Shown piece by piece: positions 45,240 through 55,306 of a stretch of DNA of 64,000 bases. Every line of letters starts with the position of its first letter. Positions within the stretch are counted from its first letter, which is position 1. The notes under the pieces are model-generated. The model did no database searches. It was not told the origin of the DNA and saw only the letters and a list, made by a program, of their open reading frames with translations. The stretch covers positions 3,104,880 to 3,168,879 of the forward strand of contig NZ_CP080997.1 of the NCBI RefSeq assembly GCF_019645815.1, written 5' to 3'. Source of the DNA: Mycolicibacter heraklionensis (GTDB taxonomy: Bacteria > Actinomycetota > Actinomycetes > Mycobacteriales > Mycobacteriaceae). Position numbers and translations under genes: made by a program.

Positions 45240-46067
45240 CTACGATGCGTCGGTGGTGGTTTCGGCGCCGGCTTCGGCGTCGGGTGCAGACGTGGTGGCG
45301 CCCGCCAGCAGCTCCTGCTCCCACTCGGCCAGCGGCTCAACCGCTTCGGCCGCAGCCTTGCCCTCGCCGTTGCCCTGACCTGCCCGGGCCTGCAGCCCCT
45401 CGGCCACCGCGGAGGCGATGACCTTGGTCAGCAGAGCCGCCGAGCGGATCGCGTCGTCATTGCCCGGGATCGGGTAGTCGACCAGGTCGGGGTCGCAGTT
45501 GGTGTCCAGGATCGCGATGACCGGGATGCCCAGCTTGCGGGCCTCGCCGACGGCGATGTGCTCCTTGTTGGTGTCGACGACCCAGACGGCCGACGGCACC
45601 TTGGCCATGTCGCGGATACCGCCGAGGCTGCGCTCCAGCTTGTTCTTCTCACGGGTCAGCATCAAGATTTCCTTCTTGGTGCGTCCCTCGAAGCCGCCGG
45701 TCTGCTCCATGGCCTCGAGTTCCTTGAGGCGCTGCAGGCGCTTGTGCACGGTGGAGAAGTTGGTGAGCATGCCGCCCAGCCAGCGCTGGTTGACGTACGG
45801 CATTCCGACCCGGGTGGCCTCGGCCGCGACCGATTCCTGGGCCTGCTTCTTGGTGCCGACGAACATGATGGACCCGCCGTGCGCGACGGTCTCCTTGACG
45901 AACTCGTACGCCTTGTCGATGAACGTCAGCGTCTGCTGCAAGTCGATGATGTAGATGCCGTTGCGGTCGGTGAAGATGAACCGCTTCATCTTGGGATTCC
46001 AACGACGGGTCTGATGCCCGAAGTGGGCGCCGCTGTCGAGCAGCTGCTTCATGGTCACTACGGCCAT
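45240..46067 (-). CDS. rpsB: 30S ribosomal protein S2
   Basis: A 275-residue S2 protein. Conserved segments are [47 protein letters not shown] and [14 protein letters not shown]. The C-terminal tail after about residue 235 is an acidic, Ala/Glu-rich mycobacterial extension. ATG 46067 ([10 protein letters not shown]) is the standard start. Its leader contains a nested hairpin at 46141-46170. Confidence 0.97.
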   Translation of the reverse strand: MAVVTMKQLLDSGAHFGHQTRRWNPKMKRFIFTDRNGIYIIDLQQTLTFIDKAYEFVKETVAHGGSIMFVGTKKQAQESVAAEATRVGMPYVNQRWLGGMLTNFSTVHKRLQRLKELEAMEQTGGFEGRTKKEILMLTREKNKLERSLGGIRDMAKVPSAVWVVDTNKEHIAVGEARKLGIPVIAILDTNCDPDLVDYPIPGNDDAIRSAALLTKVIASAVAEGLQARAGQGNGEGKAAAEAVEPLAEWEQELLAGATTSAPDAEAGAETTTDAS

Positions 46068-46140
46068 GGTTCTACCCAGCTTTCTTGGTGTCGGTTGTCG
46101 CCCGGCGTCGGGTGAGGCCGGGCCCTGGTGCCTGCTGAGA

Positions 46141-46170
46141 TGCCGGACCCCTGTCGGGGACCACCCGGCA
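46141..46170 (-). promoter_or_regulatory. Nested hairpin in the rpsB leader
   Basis: Outer stem TGCCGG/CCGGCA encloses CCCC-TGTC-GGGG, located 74-103 bp before the rpsB start on the minus strand. In other bacteria S2 autoregulates through a leader structure; whether this is an S2-binding element is a guess based on place and shape only. Confidence 0.4.
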
Positions 46171-46244
46171 TCCGGTTGTGGTGCAGGCACGCGAAGTCAG
46201 TCCGCATACGCGAACTGCGCAGATGAGTTTACACGGTCCGAACG

Positions 46245-46300
46245 GGTGGTTTAGCGAGCCTCGACGAAGGAGAGGCGAAGCTGGAACCGCCCCATGAACC
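46245..46300. repeat. Dispersed 56-bp repeat, copy B
   Basis: Second copy of the repeat at 365-420, same orientation, 48 of 56 bases identical. It lies in the 293-bp gap between the divergent rpsB and M23-peptidase genes, about 60 bp before the latter. The rest of that gap holds the rpsB leader and no other gene. Confidence 0.6.
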
Positions 46301-46360
46301 AGGTGCTTTGTCCACAGCGGTGACTGGCCGGATTCGGGGCTGCCGGGGTGCACTAGGCGC

Positions 46361-46849
46361 ATGCGATGCGTGGCGTTGTTGCTGGTCGGCGGTTTTTTGC
46401 TGGCCGCGCCGGCGCGCGGGGACACGATTCGGCTGCAGTGGCCGCTGCGGCCGCGCCCGGTGGTGGTGCGGCAATTCGACGCGCCGCGCCCGGATTGGCA
46501 GCGCGGCCACCGGGGCGTGGACCTGGCCGGGGCACCGGGCCAACCGGTGTATGCCGCCGGTGCGGCGACGGTGGTGTTCGCCGGGCGTTCCGGTGGGCAG
46601 CCGGTGGTGTCGCTGGCCCATCCCGGGGGGTTGCGCACCAGCTACCAGCCGGTGTCCGCGTCAGTCCGGATCGGTCAGCTGGTGGCCGCGGGATCGGTGA
46701 TCGGCACGTTGGAGCCCGGCCACCCTGGGTGCGCTGCTTGCCTGCACTGGGGCGCGATGTGGGGACCGGCGTCGCGGGCCGATTATGTCGATCCGTTGGG
46801 ACTGCTGGCCTCGACACCGATCCGGCTCAAGCCGGTGGCGCCGGGCTGA
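46361..46849 (+). CDS. Secreted M23-family peptidoglycan endopeptidase-like protein (Rv2891-like)
   Basis: A 162-residue protein with a signal peptide (MRCVALLLVGGFLLAAPARG) and an M23/LysM-type peptidase domain. Zinc-site motifs are HRGVDLAG (HxxxD) and LHWG (HxH-like region with one His), plus YQPVSASVRIGQLVAAGSVIG. Such proteins cut peptide cross-links or act as non-catalytic activators; the final HxH being reduced to LHW suggests checking activity. Its stop lies 2 bp from the convergent hydrolase gene. Confidence 0.88.
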   Translation: MRCVALLLVGGFLLAAPARGDTIRLQWPLRPRPVVVRQFDAPRPDWQRGHRGVDLAGAPGQPVYAAGAATVVFAGRSGGQPVVSLAHPGGLRTSYQPVSASVRIGQLVAAGSVIGTLEPGHPGCAACLHWGAMWGPASRADYVDPLGLLASTPIRLKPVAPG

Positions 46850-46851
46850 GG

Positions 46852-47736
46852 TCAGCCGGTCCGAGCCAGAAACTCCGTCATAGCGGCCAGCGTTTCGGCC
46901 GGACGGTCCCGCTGCACCCAGTGGCCGGCACCTGGAAGGACCACGAGCCGGGCACCCGGGATGAGTCGGGCTGCGGCGCGGGCGCGTGCCACCGGAACAC
47001 CAGTGTCCTTGTCGCCGTGAATAATCAGCACCGGGCACCGCAGTGCCGACAGTCTCGGGGTGTAATCGGTCTTGAGCCGGTTCCAGCTGACCTCATCGCG
47101 CTGCCATTGTTCGAAGACGCCGGAGTCCTGCTGCACCGCCGCCGTCACCTCAGCCATCAGTTCGGGGGTGCGTCGAGCGGGGTCGCGAATCAGCGCGGTC
47201 TTGACGCTCCACGCCAACACCGCCGGGCTGCGGGCCGTAAGGCGGCCCACGAGCGCGAGCGCTCCACTGCGAAGCATCGCCCACGTCAAGCCCTGTCGCA
47301 CACCGGCCAGCGGCCCGTCGGAGACTCGCGACATCAGCCCGTAACTGCCCAGCAGCATCACCCCGGATGTCTGCTCGGGCCGCCGCAAAGCATGGCCGAG
47401 GGCCATTCCGCCCCCGAGCGACAGCCCGCCGACGACATAGCGGTCGAGGGCCAGCGCGTCGACGAACTCCCCGACGTAGCCGACCAGCCGTTCCTGGGTT
47501 AACCGCCACGGCGGCGGCGGGCTCTGGCCGAAGCCGGGGTGATCTGGGGCGATGACGCGGTAGCCCTCCGCCGCCAACCGGGGACCGATCTCGTCCCAGG
47601 ACAGCGACGCGTTGTCCACGCCGCCGCCGTGCAGCAGCACCACGGTGCCGGCCGCTGAGAAAGCTGGATTGTCGGGACGAAAATCGAGGTAGGAGACCCG
47701 TCCCGACGCCAGTTCGACACTTGATCGCGCCGTCAT
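46852..47736 (-). CDS. Alpha/beta hydrolase (Rv2893/2-region; not assigned)
   Basis: A 294-residue alpha/beta hydrolase. Oxyanion region [17 protein letters not shown], nucleophile elbow GLSLGGG (Ser), acid DKDTGVP and the catalytic His in [11 protein letters not shown] are all visible. The substrate is unknown. ATG 47736 overlaps the xerC stop by 4 bp, so it is co-translated with xerC. In H37Rv a PPE gene and Rv2893 occupy this interval (recalled), so the gene content differs here. Confidence 0.9.
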   Translation of the reverse strand: MTARSSVELASGRVSYLDFRPDNPAFSAAGTVVLLHGGGVDNASLSWDEIGPRLAAEGYRVIAPDHPGFGQSPPPPWRLTQERLVGYVGEFVDALALDRYVVGGLSLGGGMALGHALRRPEQTSGVMLLGSYGLMSRVSDGPLAGVRQGLTWAMLRSGALALVGRLTARSPAVLAWSVKTALIRDPARRTPELMAEVTAAVQQDSGVFEQWQRDEVSWNRLKTDYTPRLSALRCPVLIIHGDKDTGVPVARARAAARLIPGARLVVLPGAGHWVQRDRPAETLAAMTEFLARTG

Positions 47737-48641
47737 GCCCGCGGGTGGGCCTGATCGTGCACGGCACGCAGCCGGGCGACCGTGACATGGGTGTACAGCT
47801 GAGTGGTGGCCAGGCTGGAGTGACCCAGCAGTTCCTGCACGATCCGCAGGTCCGCCCCACCCTCCAACAGATGGGTGGCCGCCGTATGGCGCAGCCCGTG
47901 CGGTCCCATATCCGGCGCTCCCCCGACCGCGGCGACGGTCTGGTGCACCACGGTGCGGGCCTGACGCGGATCGAGGCGCCCGCCGCGCGCGCCGAGCAGC
48001 AGCGCCGGTCCGGAATCCACCGTCGCCAGCGGCGGGCGCCCGCGGGTGAGCCATGCCTGCAGCGCTTCGGCGGCGGGCTCCCCGAATGGCACCGTGCGTT
48101 GCTTGTTGCCTTTGCCCACCACCCGCAACACCCGTCGTGAGCTGTCCACGTCGTCGATATCAAGGCCACACAGTTCGCTGACCCGCACCGCGGTCGCGTA
48201 AAGCAACTCGGCGATCAGCCTGTCCCGCAAAGCAAGAGGATCATTCTGTTGCGCACCGGATTTGGCGGCAGTCATCGCGTCGTGCGCCTGGTCTCGGCGC
48301 AGTACCGCCGGCAGCGTCCGGCGCGCCTTCGGCAGCTGCAGCCGCGCACCGGGATCTGATGCCAGCAGTCCGCGCCGCGCCGCCCACGCGGTGAAGGTCT
48401 TGACCGTCGACGTGCGGCGCGCCAGTGTGCTGCGGGCGGCACCGGCACCGGCCTGCGCGGCCAGCCAGCTGCGCAGCAGTGGAAGGCTCAGGTCTTCGAT
48501 ACCGGTATGCCCCTGCTCGGCCAGGAACCCGAACAGCGATCGCAGGTCGCCGAGGTAGGCGCGCCGGGTGTGGTCGGACCGGCCCCGCTCCAAAGCCAGG
48601 TACTCGTCGAACTCGTCGAGAATCGCGTCCACACCGGCCAC
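47733..48641 (-). CDS. xerC: Tyrosine recombinase XerC
   Basis: A 302-residue site-specific recombinase that, with XerD, resolves chromosome dimers at dif. The N-terminal SAM-like core-binding domain covers residues 1-95; catalytic residues lie in [10 protein letters not shown] (Arg), GKGNKQR (Lys), HGLRHTAA (His and Arg), LLGHSS (His) and TQLYTHV (Tyr nucleophile). All six are present, so it should be active. Its first about 20 codons and upstream junction are the sequence repeated at 56.6, 59.1 and 60.6 kb. Overlaps the hydrolase by 4 bp. Confidence 0.95.
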   Translation of the reverse strand: MAGVDAILDEFDEYLALERGRSDHTRRAYLGDLRSLFGFLAEQGHTGIEDLSLPLLRSWLAAQAGAGAARSTLARRTSTVKTFTAWAARRGLLASDPGARLQLPKARRTLPAVLRRDQAHDAMTAAKSGAQQNDPLALRDRLIAELLYATAVRVSELCGLDIDDVDSSRRVLRVVGKGNKQRTVPFGEPAAEALQAWLTRGRPPLATVDSGPALLLGARGGRLDPRQARTVVHQTVAAVGGAPDMGPHGLRHTAATHLLEGGADLRIVQELLGHSSLATTQLYTHVTVARLRAVHDQAHPRA

Positions 48642-48665
48642 GGTCTCAGACGGTGCCCGAGCTCC

Positions 48666-48788
48666 TCAGATGACGCGCCGCAGCGTTTCCGGGGTGAGAT
48701 CAAGCCGTGACGGATAGCCGTCCACTGCCATGATCAAGTCGGCTTCGGCCAACAACGAGCGCAGCACGTGCACGATCTCGGCGGTCCC
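48666..48788 (-). pseudogene. 3'-terminal remnant of an lldD/lactate-monooxygenase gene (junction 1)
   Basis: About 40 codons ending in TGA encode the C-terminus [20 protein letters not shown]...LRRV. It aligns with the end of the full gene at 56671 with about 11 mismatches in 115 bases (about 90%), then similarity stops at about 48788. It lies 24 bp beyond the start of xerC, giving the arrangement seen again at three other junctions. The remainder of the gene has been replaced by the MmpL cargo; 48789-48879 shows nothing recognisable. Confidence 0.8.
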
Positions 48789-48879
48789 CAGCCGCCAACG
48801 AAAGCGAGCCACCGATGGATCCGGATAGCCTGCAATGATTTGCGGACAGTCCGACCACCGCTTAGAGGCGATTCGAACT

Positions 48880-51726
48880 TCAGAATCTCACGGTCGATCG
48901 TGGGCGAACGTCGAATTGGGCGTAGTGGTGATAGTGCCTTCGCGAATTCATGGGCCACCAGAACCAATGACCTAATTTGGCGGCGATTGATGGCGTCATG
49001 AGTGCGCGGACGATGAGAGTGTCGAACAGCAGTCCGAGTCCGATGGCGATGCCGATTTGGCCGATCGATCGCAGGTCGCTGGTGATCATCGAGGCCATGG
49101 TGAAGGCGAAGACCAAGCCGGCTGCCGTGACGACTCCCCCGGTTCCACCCATCGCCCGGATGATGGCGGTGTTGATCCCGGCTGGAAGCTCTTCTTTGAG
49201 CCGTGCGACCAGCAGCAGGTTGTAGTCCGATCCGACCGCGAGCAAGATAATGATGGCAAATACCAGAGTCATCCAGTGTAAGTCGGTTCCGAGAAGGTGC
49301 TGCCATAGCAGTACGGACAGGCCGAATGAGGCGGCCAGTGACAACACCACGGTGGCGACGATGACGAAGGCCGCCACGAGTGCGCGAGTGATAATGAGCA
49401 TCACCACGAAGATCAAGACTATGGTGGCGATGACGGCAATCATCAGGTCATAGCGCGACGCATTCTGGATATCTTTGTACATCGCTGCAGTGCCGGCGAG
49501 AGAGAAGTGCGCACCGGCAAGTGGTGTGCCTTTGACCGACTCGCGCGCGGCATTGATTTCGGCGTCGACGTGGGAGATGCCTTCCAGTGTGGAGGGGTCG
49601 ACGTCGTGGGTGATGATGAACCGCGCCGCAGCACCATCGGGCGACATCAGCAGGGCCATCCCCCTTTGAAAGTCTGGGTTGTCGAACGCCTCGGGCGGCA
49701 GGTAGAAGAAGTCGTCGTTGCGCGCGTCATCGAAGGCCTGGCCCATGGCGTTTCCGGTGTCGGTCATCCGCTCCATCTGGGTGATCATCGACGAGAACGT
49801 CGCGTACATTGCCATGGCCGTGCCGCGAATCGACTTGGCGATGCTGATGGTCGGCGGCAGCTGACTGAGCAGCTGCGGCATCAACGCATCCATCTGCTCT
49901 AGATCGCCGAGCATCGTCTCGACCTGCTCGGTGAGCCGATCGACTCCATCGAGCGCATCGAAGCTCGACCGCAGCGACTGGCACAGCGGGATGTTGAAAC
50001 AGCCCGGTTCCCAATAGAAATAGTTGCGAACCGGCCGCCAAGTATCGTCGAAGACCGCGAGCAGGTCCCGGATCTCGGTGGTGACCGCGGCCATATCCTC
50101 GGTGTCGCCGACAGTGCGGTGTGTAATGTCGTTGAGCTGGACCATCAGTTCATACATCCGCTCGATGTGGACGATCATGACGCCCAGATCGTCGGTCATG
50201 GTGCGCATGTCGGCCAGGCGGTCGTTGAGGAACGCCAGGTTCTGGGTGATCGGCACCGCCTGCATGCCGACCTGGAAGGGAATCGAACTGTGCTCGATCG
50301 GCGCTCCCAACGGCCGGGTGATGGCCTGCACGCGCGCGATCCCGGGCAGCCTGAAGATGTTCTTGGCGATTCTCTCCAACACCAGCATGTCGGCCGGGTT
50401 ACGCATGTCGTGGTCGGCGTGCACCATCAGCAGGTCGGGGTTCATCCGGGCAGCGGTGAAATGCCGTTCGGCGGCCGCGTACCCGATGTTGGACGGCAGA
50501 CCAGCGGGGACGTAATGCCTGCTGTCATAGCTGGTGCGGTATCCCGGCAGCGCTAGCAAACCGATCATTGTCACGGCCAACGAGCACACCAGGATCGGCG
50601 TCGGCCAGCGCACGATCGCCGTCCCCAACCGCCGCCACCCGCGGGTCCGCATCGGCCGTTTGGACTCCAACAGGCCGAATCGGCTGGCGAGGACCAGAAT
50701 TGCCGGCCCCAGGGTCAGCGCCGCCGCCAACACCACCAGCAAACCGATCGCACACGGGATGCCCATCGAGCTGAAGTAGTTCAACCGCGTCAGACGCAGG
50801 CAGACCATCGCCCCGGCAACCGTCAACCCAGATCCCGCGATCACGTGGGCTACACCGCGATAGGTGCTGTAGAACGCGGTCTGTCGATCTTCGCCAGCTT
50901 GACGCGCCTCTTGATACCGGCCCACCAAAAAAATCGCGTAATCGGTGCCTGCCGCGATCGCCAACGGGGTCAGCACCGTGACGACGAAAATCGACAAACC
51001 GACAACGTGGTGGTAGCCGAAAATCGCGACAACCCCGCGTCCCGCGGATAATTCGATGAATACCAACGCCAGCACCAGCAGCGTTGTGATGATCGACCGG
51101 TAGACGATCAGCAGCATGAGTGTGATGACCGCGACGGTGATCACCGTCATCTTCGTCATGGACTTGTCGCCCGCGGTATCCATATCCGCTTCCAAGGGCG
51201 CCGGTCCAGTGACGTAGACACCCAGTCCGGGTGGCGGATCCGAGCGTCCTACGATGTCGCGGATCGCGCTGACCGATTCGTTGCTCAATGTGCTGCCCTG
51301 GTCGCCGGCGATATGGACCTGCGTGTAGGCGGCCTTGCCGTCGGCGCTTTGCGCGCCGGCCGCAGTGGTCAGATCACCCCAAAAGTTCTGCACATGGGCA
51401 ACGTGGACGGTATCCGCCTCCAGCGCCCGAATTAGCCCATCGTAGTAACGGTGTTCGACGTCTCCGAGCTCCTGTTGACCTTCCAGCACGAGCATCGCCA
51501 TGCCGTCGGAGTCGAATTCCCCAAACACCCGCCCCATCTGCTTGATCGCCACCATCGATGGTGCATCTTGAGGCGTCAGCGAAGCTAAGTTCTGGTTCCC
51601 CACCACCTCCAATGGAGGAACCACCACATTGACCGCCACGGTGAGCAGCAGCCAGCCCACAATGATCGGCACCGGAAACCGGTACAACACCCGCGCGAAC
51701 CGCGACGACCCCGCCCCGCTGCTCAC
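48880..51726 (-). CDS. MmpL-family RND lipid transporter
   Basis: A 948-residue inner-membrane RND transporter. Two five-to-six-helix bundles each hold the proton-relay Asp-Tyr pair: [16 protein letters not shown] and [17 protein letters not shown]. Two large periplasmic domains lie after helix 1 and between the bundles. GTG 51726 overlaps the mmpS stop (GTGA). The mmpS-mmpL pairing is that of MmpL4/MmpL5 (siderophore and drug export) or MmpL10/12-type lipid export. It lies in a cargo block flanked by repeats of the xerC/lldD junction. Which lipid it exports cannot be told. Confidence 0.93.
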   Translation of the reverse strand: MSSGAGSSRFARVLYRFPVPIIVGWLLLTVAVNVVVPPLEVVGNQNLASLTPQDAPSMVAIKQMGRVFGEFDSDGMAMLVLEGQQELGDVEHRYYDGLIRALEADTVHVAHVQNFWGDLTTAAGAQSADGKAAYTQVHIAGDQGSTLSNESVSAIRDIVGRSDPPPGLGVYVTGPAPLEADMDTAGDKSMTKMTVITVAVITLMLLIVYRSIITTLLVLALVFIELSAGRGVVAIFGYHHVVGLSIFVVTVLTPLAIAAGTDYAIFLVGRYQEARQAGEDRQTAFYSTYRGVAHVIAGSGLTVAGAMVCLRLTRLNYFSSMGIPCAIGLLVVLAAALTLGPAILVLASRFGLLESKRPMRTRGWRRLGTAIVRWPTPILVCSLAVTMIGLLALPGYRTSYDSRHYVPAGLPSNIGYAAAERHFTAARMNPDLLMVHADHDMRNPADMLVLERIAKNIFRLPGIARVQAITRPLGAPIEHSSIPFQVGMQAVPITQNLAFLNDRLADMRTMTDDLGVMIVHIERMYELMVQLNDITHRTVGDTEDMAAVTTEIRDLLAVFDDTWRPVRNYFYWEPGCFNIPLCQSLRSSFDALDGVDRLTEQVETMLGDLEQMDALMPQLLSQLPPTISIAKSIRGTAMAMYATFSSMITQMERMTDTGNAMGQAFDDARNDDFFYLPPEAFDNPDFQRGMALLMSPDGAAARFIITHDVDPSTLEGISHVDAEINAARESVKGTPLAGAHFSLAGTAAMYKDIQNASRYDLMIAVIATIVLIFVVMLIITRALVAAFVIVATVVLSLAASFGLSVLLWQHLLGTDLHWMTLVFAIIILLAVGSDYNLLLVARLKEELPAGINTAIIRAMGGTGGVVTAAGLVFAFTMASMITSDLRSIGQIGIAIGLGLLFDTLIVRALMTPSIAAKLGHWFWWPMNSRRHYHHYAQFDVRPRSTVRF

Positions 51727-52166
51727 GCCGACTTGGCCAAACACGACACCTGAGCACGAGCCGCATCGACCAACTGCTCATCTTTGATCACACCGTCGAC
51801 CACAATCCGGCAGCCCAGAACATCGCCGTCACCTTGCGCCACCACATGGGCAAAGACCGCTGGCGAGTCCGTAACCAGCGAATACGACCACGGCAGATCC
51901 GTGAACACCACCCGCTGCGACCGCGCCCTATCGTCTAGATAGCTGACCTGCCCTGCGGTTCCCGGCGGCCCGAATAGCTCATACGTCACGCGTTTCCGGC
52001 TCAGCGGCACGATCTCCTCAGCCCGCCCTACGACCATGCCGCCCTGCGGCTCACCACCGAACATCCCGTGCAGCCGCCAGACCACAAAACCACCCAGCGT
52101 GACTGCCACAACCACCACCAACGGCACCCACAGCCGCCCAAACGCCCCCGCACCCAAAAAGCTCAT
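51723..52166 (-). CDS. MmpS-family accessory protein
   Basis: A 147-residue protein with one N-terminal membrane helix (WVPLVVVVAVTLGGFVVW) and a periplasmic beta-rich domain (KRVTYELFGPPGTAGQVSYLDD, CRIVVDGVIKDEQ) with two cysteines, as in MmpS4/MmpS5. It stabilises and assists its MmpL partner, encoded immediately downstream with a 4-bp overlap. No TetR gene is adjacent to explain regulation. Confidence 0.92.
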   Translation of the reverse strand: MSFLGAGAFGRLWVPLVVVVAVTLGGFVVWRLHGMFGGEPQGGMVVGRAEEIVPLSRKRVTYELFGPPGTAGQVSYLDDRARSQRVVFTDLPWSYSLVTDSPAVFAHVVAQGDGDVLGCRIVVDGVIKDEQLVDAARAQVSCLAKSA

Positions 52167-52538
52167 CCTCGCCTATCCAACGCCCCCACCAAAAGTCCAC
52201 AGGCCAATCGGCAGGAAGACTGGCATCTTAGAGTCCGCTTCATGCATGCTTTCATCGACTTCGGTTCTGAGAATGACACTCAAGGTAACGAAGGATAGGC
52301 ATCTTGGCAACACCCTGCCGAGCGAGCCCCTCCTACCCCAATTCGTCCTAGTACGGGTAATAATGCGGCTCGAAACCCGCTAAATTGTTGCCGGCATCTC
52401 CTCGAAATTTGTCAACTATCTCATCCGATATCCGACGCGCCCTGCTGCGCAAAACCGAGGATGGGCCATCTATTTCTCAGCGGGGCAATCAACCGATTCC
52501 TTCCGAAACTTGGACCGGATTGATCTTCTCCCCGCCCC
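52167..52538. other. Intergenic region upstream of mmpS
   Basis: This 372-bp stretch has lower GC than the flanking core genes and must hold the mmpS-mmpL promoter; the converse side is the 3' end of the acyl-reductase-like gene. A TTGACA hexamer occurs on the minus strand near 52407-52412 but no well-spaced -10 partner is evident. No gene-like coding pattern is seen. Confidence 0.4.
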
Positions 52539-53954
52539 TCAGTCGAACGATACAGGCTGACCATACGCCTGAAATGGTGCGACTCGGACACCGGCCTCGG
52601 AAAATAACGTGCTAATCCTTTGGGCACTTTCAGGAGTTACCGGACCTGCGATTGCCCGGTCGTAGGCACCGTATTTGGCAATAACCGCCGCTTCTTGACC
52701 GCAGGCGAACTCAGCATGAAAACCGTACAGGCCGGAAGTATTCCCGTAGTTGTAGGGCGTGCCGTCAGTGTAGAGGCCATCGCGGGTTATGAAGTGACTG
52801 TCGCTGCCGTCTTCGCCGACGACCCAGAGCAGTTTGCCACCGCGTTCCTCGACCTGCTCTTTGTCGAAGCAGCCAGGCTGACTGTCATCAATAATGACCT
52901 TGCCGGTCAAGTCAATGCCATCGTATTCTTCATTATCCAGGTCGATAGATCCGGTTACTGCCGTAACGATGATATTGGTTGCTCGAAGCACTTCGGCCGA
53001 GCTGTCCTCAATCGTTACCCGGTCTCGCATGGCCTCGTGCGCACTCAGATCGAGATGTCTTCGGTCGTGGCTGTGGATGATGTAGTCGTCGAATGCGTGC
53101 AGCAATGCCACCGTAGCTGACATCCCGATCGAGCCGGCCCCGCCTATGACTCCGATCCTGCCAAAGGATTCGGTTCGAGTCTCGTACATGACTTTCTTGA
53201 CTGTCTCAACAATCATGGAGACCGTACCGCCATGCCCGGTAGTGGTGACAAGGTCGGCCATTCCGTCAAATTCGCGCAGTCGCTGACCGAAATTAGTAAT
53301 AGTGGGATGCGGAAGAATGGCGCCGAGACCTAGAACTTTGGCACCTAATCGGTGATGGGCGAATAGAGTTGTCTCTTTGAGCACAAACGCTGCAGCCGTT
53401 GCCATCGCCACTGCCTGTTGCGCGTCGCTGCGGTCAGGCCAAAGATCCGTAAGCATATCGCTGTACATGGGCACCAAGACCAGAGCGCCACTTTCTTCGT
53501 CGAGACTGCTTCGAGTGTAGGTATCGAGCACCGTAGGCGGAAGCCCATACATCCCCCGCATCCGCTTGTCTGAATCGACCCCGAACCTAACCGGATCCAG
53601 CAGAGGCGTGAATGGCGTTGACTCGCTCGCATTGGCCTGATCGTGGCGCGACGAGCGCATCGGCACACAGAACGCACGCGCGATCGGCCGGCCGACCGTG
53701 CGGGTGCCTTCGAAGTAGTCGAATGACCTTTCTACGAAGTCCTGATTTTTCTCGTGGGCACGGGAGATGGCAGCGGGGTCGGCATCGGTTTCCATACCGA
53801 CCGCGATCGCGACATCGGAAAGGTTCTTCAGGAGCTGGTCCCGCGAGAAGTCGGTGTAATCCGGAGGCATAGCAGTCCAGATGCCGCCTTTTGCCTCTAA
53901 ATGCGCACTAACTGCTGCGATCTCAGCGGGCGTCCGCGCAGCGCCGTTCGGCAT
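52539..53954 (-). CDS. Acyl-ACP-reductase-like Rossmann oxidoreductase
   Basis: A 471-residue protein not found in this place in H37Rv. Its second half parallels cyanobacterial acyl-ACP reductase (AAR): VLGLGAILPHPTITNFG where AAR has LGGFTSII, TTGHGGTVS where AAR has TTGNTHT, a nucleotide motif IGVIGGAGSIGMSA, VIIDDSQPG where AAR has VLIDGGYP, and FACGQEAAVI where AAR has FACFAEAML. The AAR catalytic Cys in this last motif corresponds to about C418 and is kept. It may reduce an acyl thioester to an aldehyde. The N-terminal 130 residues are extra. Codon use is less GC-rich than the core, suggesting transfer. The match is from recalled AAR sequence. Confidence 0.65.
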   Translation of the reverse strand: MPNGAARTPAEIAAVSAHLEAKGGIWTAMPPDYTDFSRDQLLKNLSDVAIAVGMETDADPAAISRAHEKNQDFVERSFDYFEGTRTVGRPIARAFCVPMRSSRHDQANASESTPFTPLLDPVRFGVDSDKRMRGMYGLPPTVLDTYTRSSLDEESGALVLVPMYSDMLTDLWPDRSDAQQAVAMATAAAFVLKETTLFAHHRLGAKVLGLGAILPHPTITNFGQRLREFDGMADLVTTTGHGGTVSMIVETVKKVMYETRTESFGRIGVIGGAGSIGMSATVALLHAFDDYIIHSHDRRHLDLSAHEAMRDRVTIEDSSAEVLRATNIIVTAVTGSIDLDNEEYDGIDLTGKVIIDDSQPGCFDKEQVEERGGKLLWVVGEDGSDSHFITRDGLYTDGTPYNYGNTSGLYGFHAEFACGQEAAVIAKYGAYDRAIAGPVTPESAQRISTLFSEAGVRVAPFQAYGQPVSFD

Positions 53955-54073
53955 GGGTGTGTGTAGTCCTTTCAGATCGGGCGGTGTGGCGGTTCCCCAC
54001 CGTCGGCGGCGGACAGGAGCGCGCCGTCAGTGATCCAGTGACCGTCCGGATTCCACGATGTAGTCAGATGAAT

Positions 54074-54087
54074 GAACGTATTCGTTC
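54074..54087. promoter_or_regulatory. GAACG-TATT-CGTTC palindrome upstream of the reductase-like gene
   Basis: Perfect 5-bp arms with a 4-bp spacer, 120 bp upstream of the minus-strand start at 53954. The spacing suits a TetR/ArsR-type dimer, but no regulator gene lies nearby. Confidence 0.35.
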
Positions 54088-54142
54088 GGGCATCGAACGA
54101 CCTGGCCAACGCCCCGGATTCAGCAGCAAAGCTGCTTGGCAG

Positions 54143-54928
54143 TCACCGAGACCTCGGCAGCGCGGCTTGGTATGCGTCGCGCAGCTCAGTGAGAGCCGCC
54201 GAGTGAACACCGTCGATCTTCAGAGCGTCATCCAACGTCGCAATGCTGGTTTCCAAACATTTCCGGTACATATCGCCGCTGTTGGCCATCTCGATGGCTT
54301 CCTGGACGTGATTCTGGGGGGTGATGAGCACGATGTTTGGAAGGTTGACCTCTTGGTTATCGTCCTGGATCAATCGCAGCCCCACTTCGATGACCCGCAG
54401 GCTGTAGAACGAGTCCTCTCCGGGGCCGATCGTGACCGACAGCCGTTCCACGCTCCCAGGTTCGATCTTGAATTCCGTGTCGGTAAGCGCCGGCTGCTTC
54501 GTTAGCTCCCCGCTCGAATCGACCGGCAGGCTCAGTGCGTACTCAGCGGTGATTGCGGCAGGTCCGCCACCACTAAACGCGCAGTTCTTGACATAGCTAT
54601 CTCGCTTGCTAACTTCGTTGATCAGCTGAGCTTGGATCTTCTTGATCGTTAATGCGGCCCTGCCGTTGTTTTTCAGCGTGACGTCAACCGGTGTGGCACC
54701 GACGTCCATCACAAATCGCTCGGATGAGTGACCTGTTGCATCGAACTCGGCTCCCGACAACTCGATGACGTTCTCAACGGTTACCGCGGAGACCTCAAGT
54801 CCCCCCGCCTTGTTCGCGCTTTGGAAGTAGCCGACTCCGGCCACCACTAATGTAAGGACGCCCGCCAAAGTGCCGACCCCAACCCACGCCGGGTGCTTGA
54901 TGGCGCCTACGACCTTTGACGAGTCCAC
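54143..54928 (-). CDS. Membrane-anchored protein, paralogue of the divergent neighbour
   Basis: A 261-residue protein with a short cytoplasmic start, one membrane helix (VGVGTLAGVLTLVVAGVGYF) and an external domain. It shares order and wording with the divergent 358-residue protein: PVDVTLKNNGRAAL against PIDLTLQNKGGEPS, YALSLPV against YHLAIPM, SVERLSVTIGP against TADRMVLTVGP, LRLIQDDNQEVN against LKLIHDDHRTMD, and a terminal LRDAYQAA against LRSAYQRA. Both keep two cysteines in matching places. No known family is recognised; the divergent pair suggests a two-subunit envelope complex. Confidence 0.8.
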   Translation of the reverse strand: MDSSKVVGAIKHPAWVGVGTLAGVLTLVVAGVGYFQSANKAGGLEVSAVTVENVIELSGAEFDATGHSSERFVMDVGATPVDVTLKNNGRAALTIKKIQAQLINEVSKRDSYVKNCAFSGGGPAAITAEYALSLPVDSSGELTKQPALTDTEFKIEPGSVERLSVTIGPGEDSFYSLRVIEVGLRLIQDDNQEVNLPNIVLITPQNHVQEAIEMANSGDMYRKCLETSIATLDDALKIDGVHSAALTELRDAYQAALPRSR

Positions 54929-54982
54929 GATTCCCCTAGTCTGCCAAACGAGTGAGCGTAGTCAGAAACCACAGTCTGCATA

Positions 54983-55000
54983 GTGAAACATATAGTTCAC
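54983..55000. promoter_or_regulatory. Palindrome in the divergent promoter region of the paralogue pair
   Basis: GTGAA-ACATATAG-TTCAC, close to the start of the minus-strand gene, within the 378-bp gap (54929-55306) that must drive both paralogues. The AT-rich centre could contain promoter elements. The rest of the gap shows no coding sequence. Confidence 0.4.
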
Positions 55001-55306
55001 ATAGATGCGACATCAGTTCACCAATCAGGCTCGACGCTGGCCGTCTGGTCGGTCTTCGTCAACTCACCCCGGAGGAGTTGCCTCGCACAGAACGACTAGG
55101 TCAAAGACTGCGGTCTCCGAGTTTCGCTTCTCGAACGGATCGTGGCCGGCCCCGATCCCTCGTTTTGCCGTCGACCCGTTGGGACGTGCGTTATTCAAGG
55201 CCGGGGCACGCCCCCGCGTCAGCAGTACTGCCATTGACAAGTCCCCGCATCAGCCTCGTGCCTGCATAGAATCCGTCCACCCCCGTTGCCGTGATCGGAG
55301 TACCTC

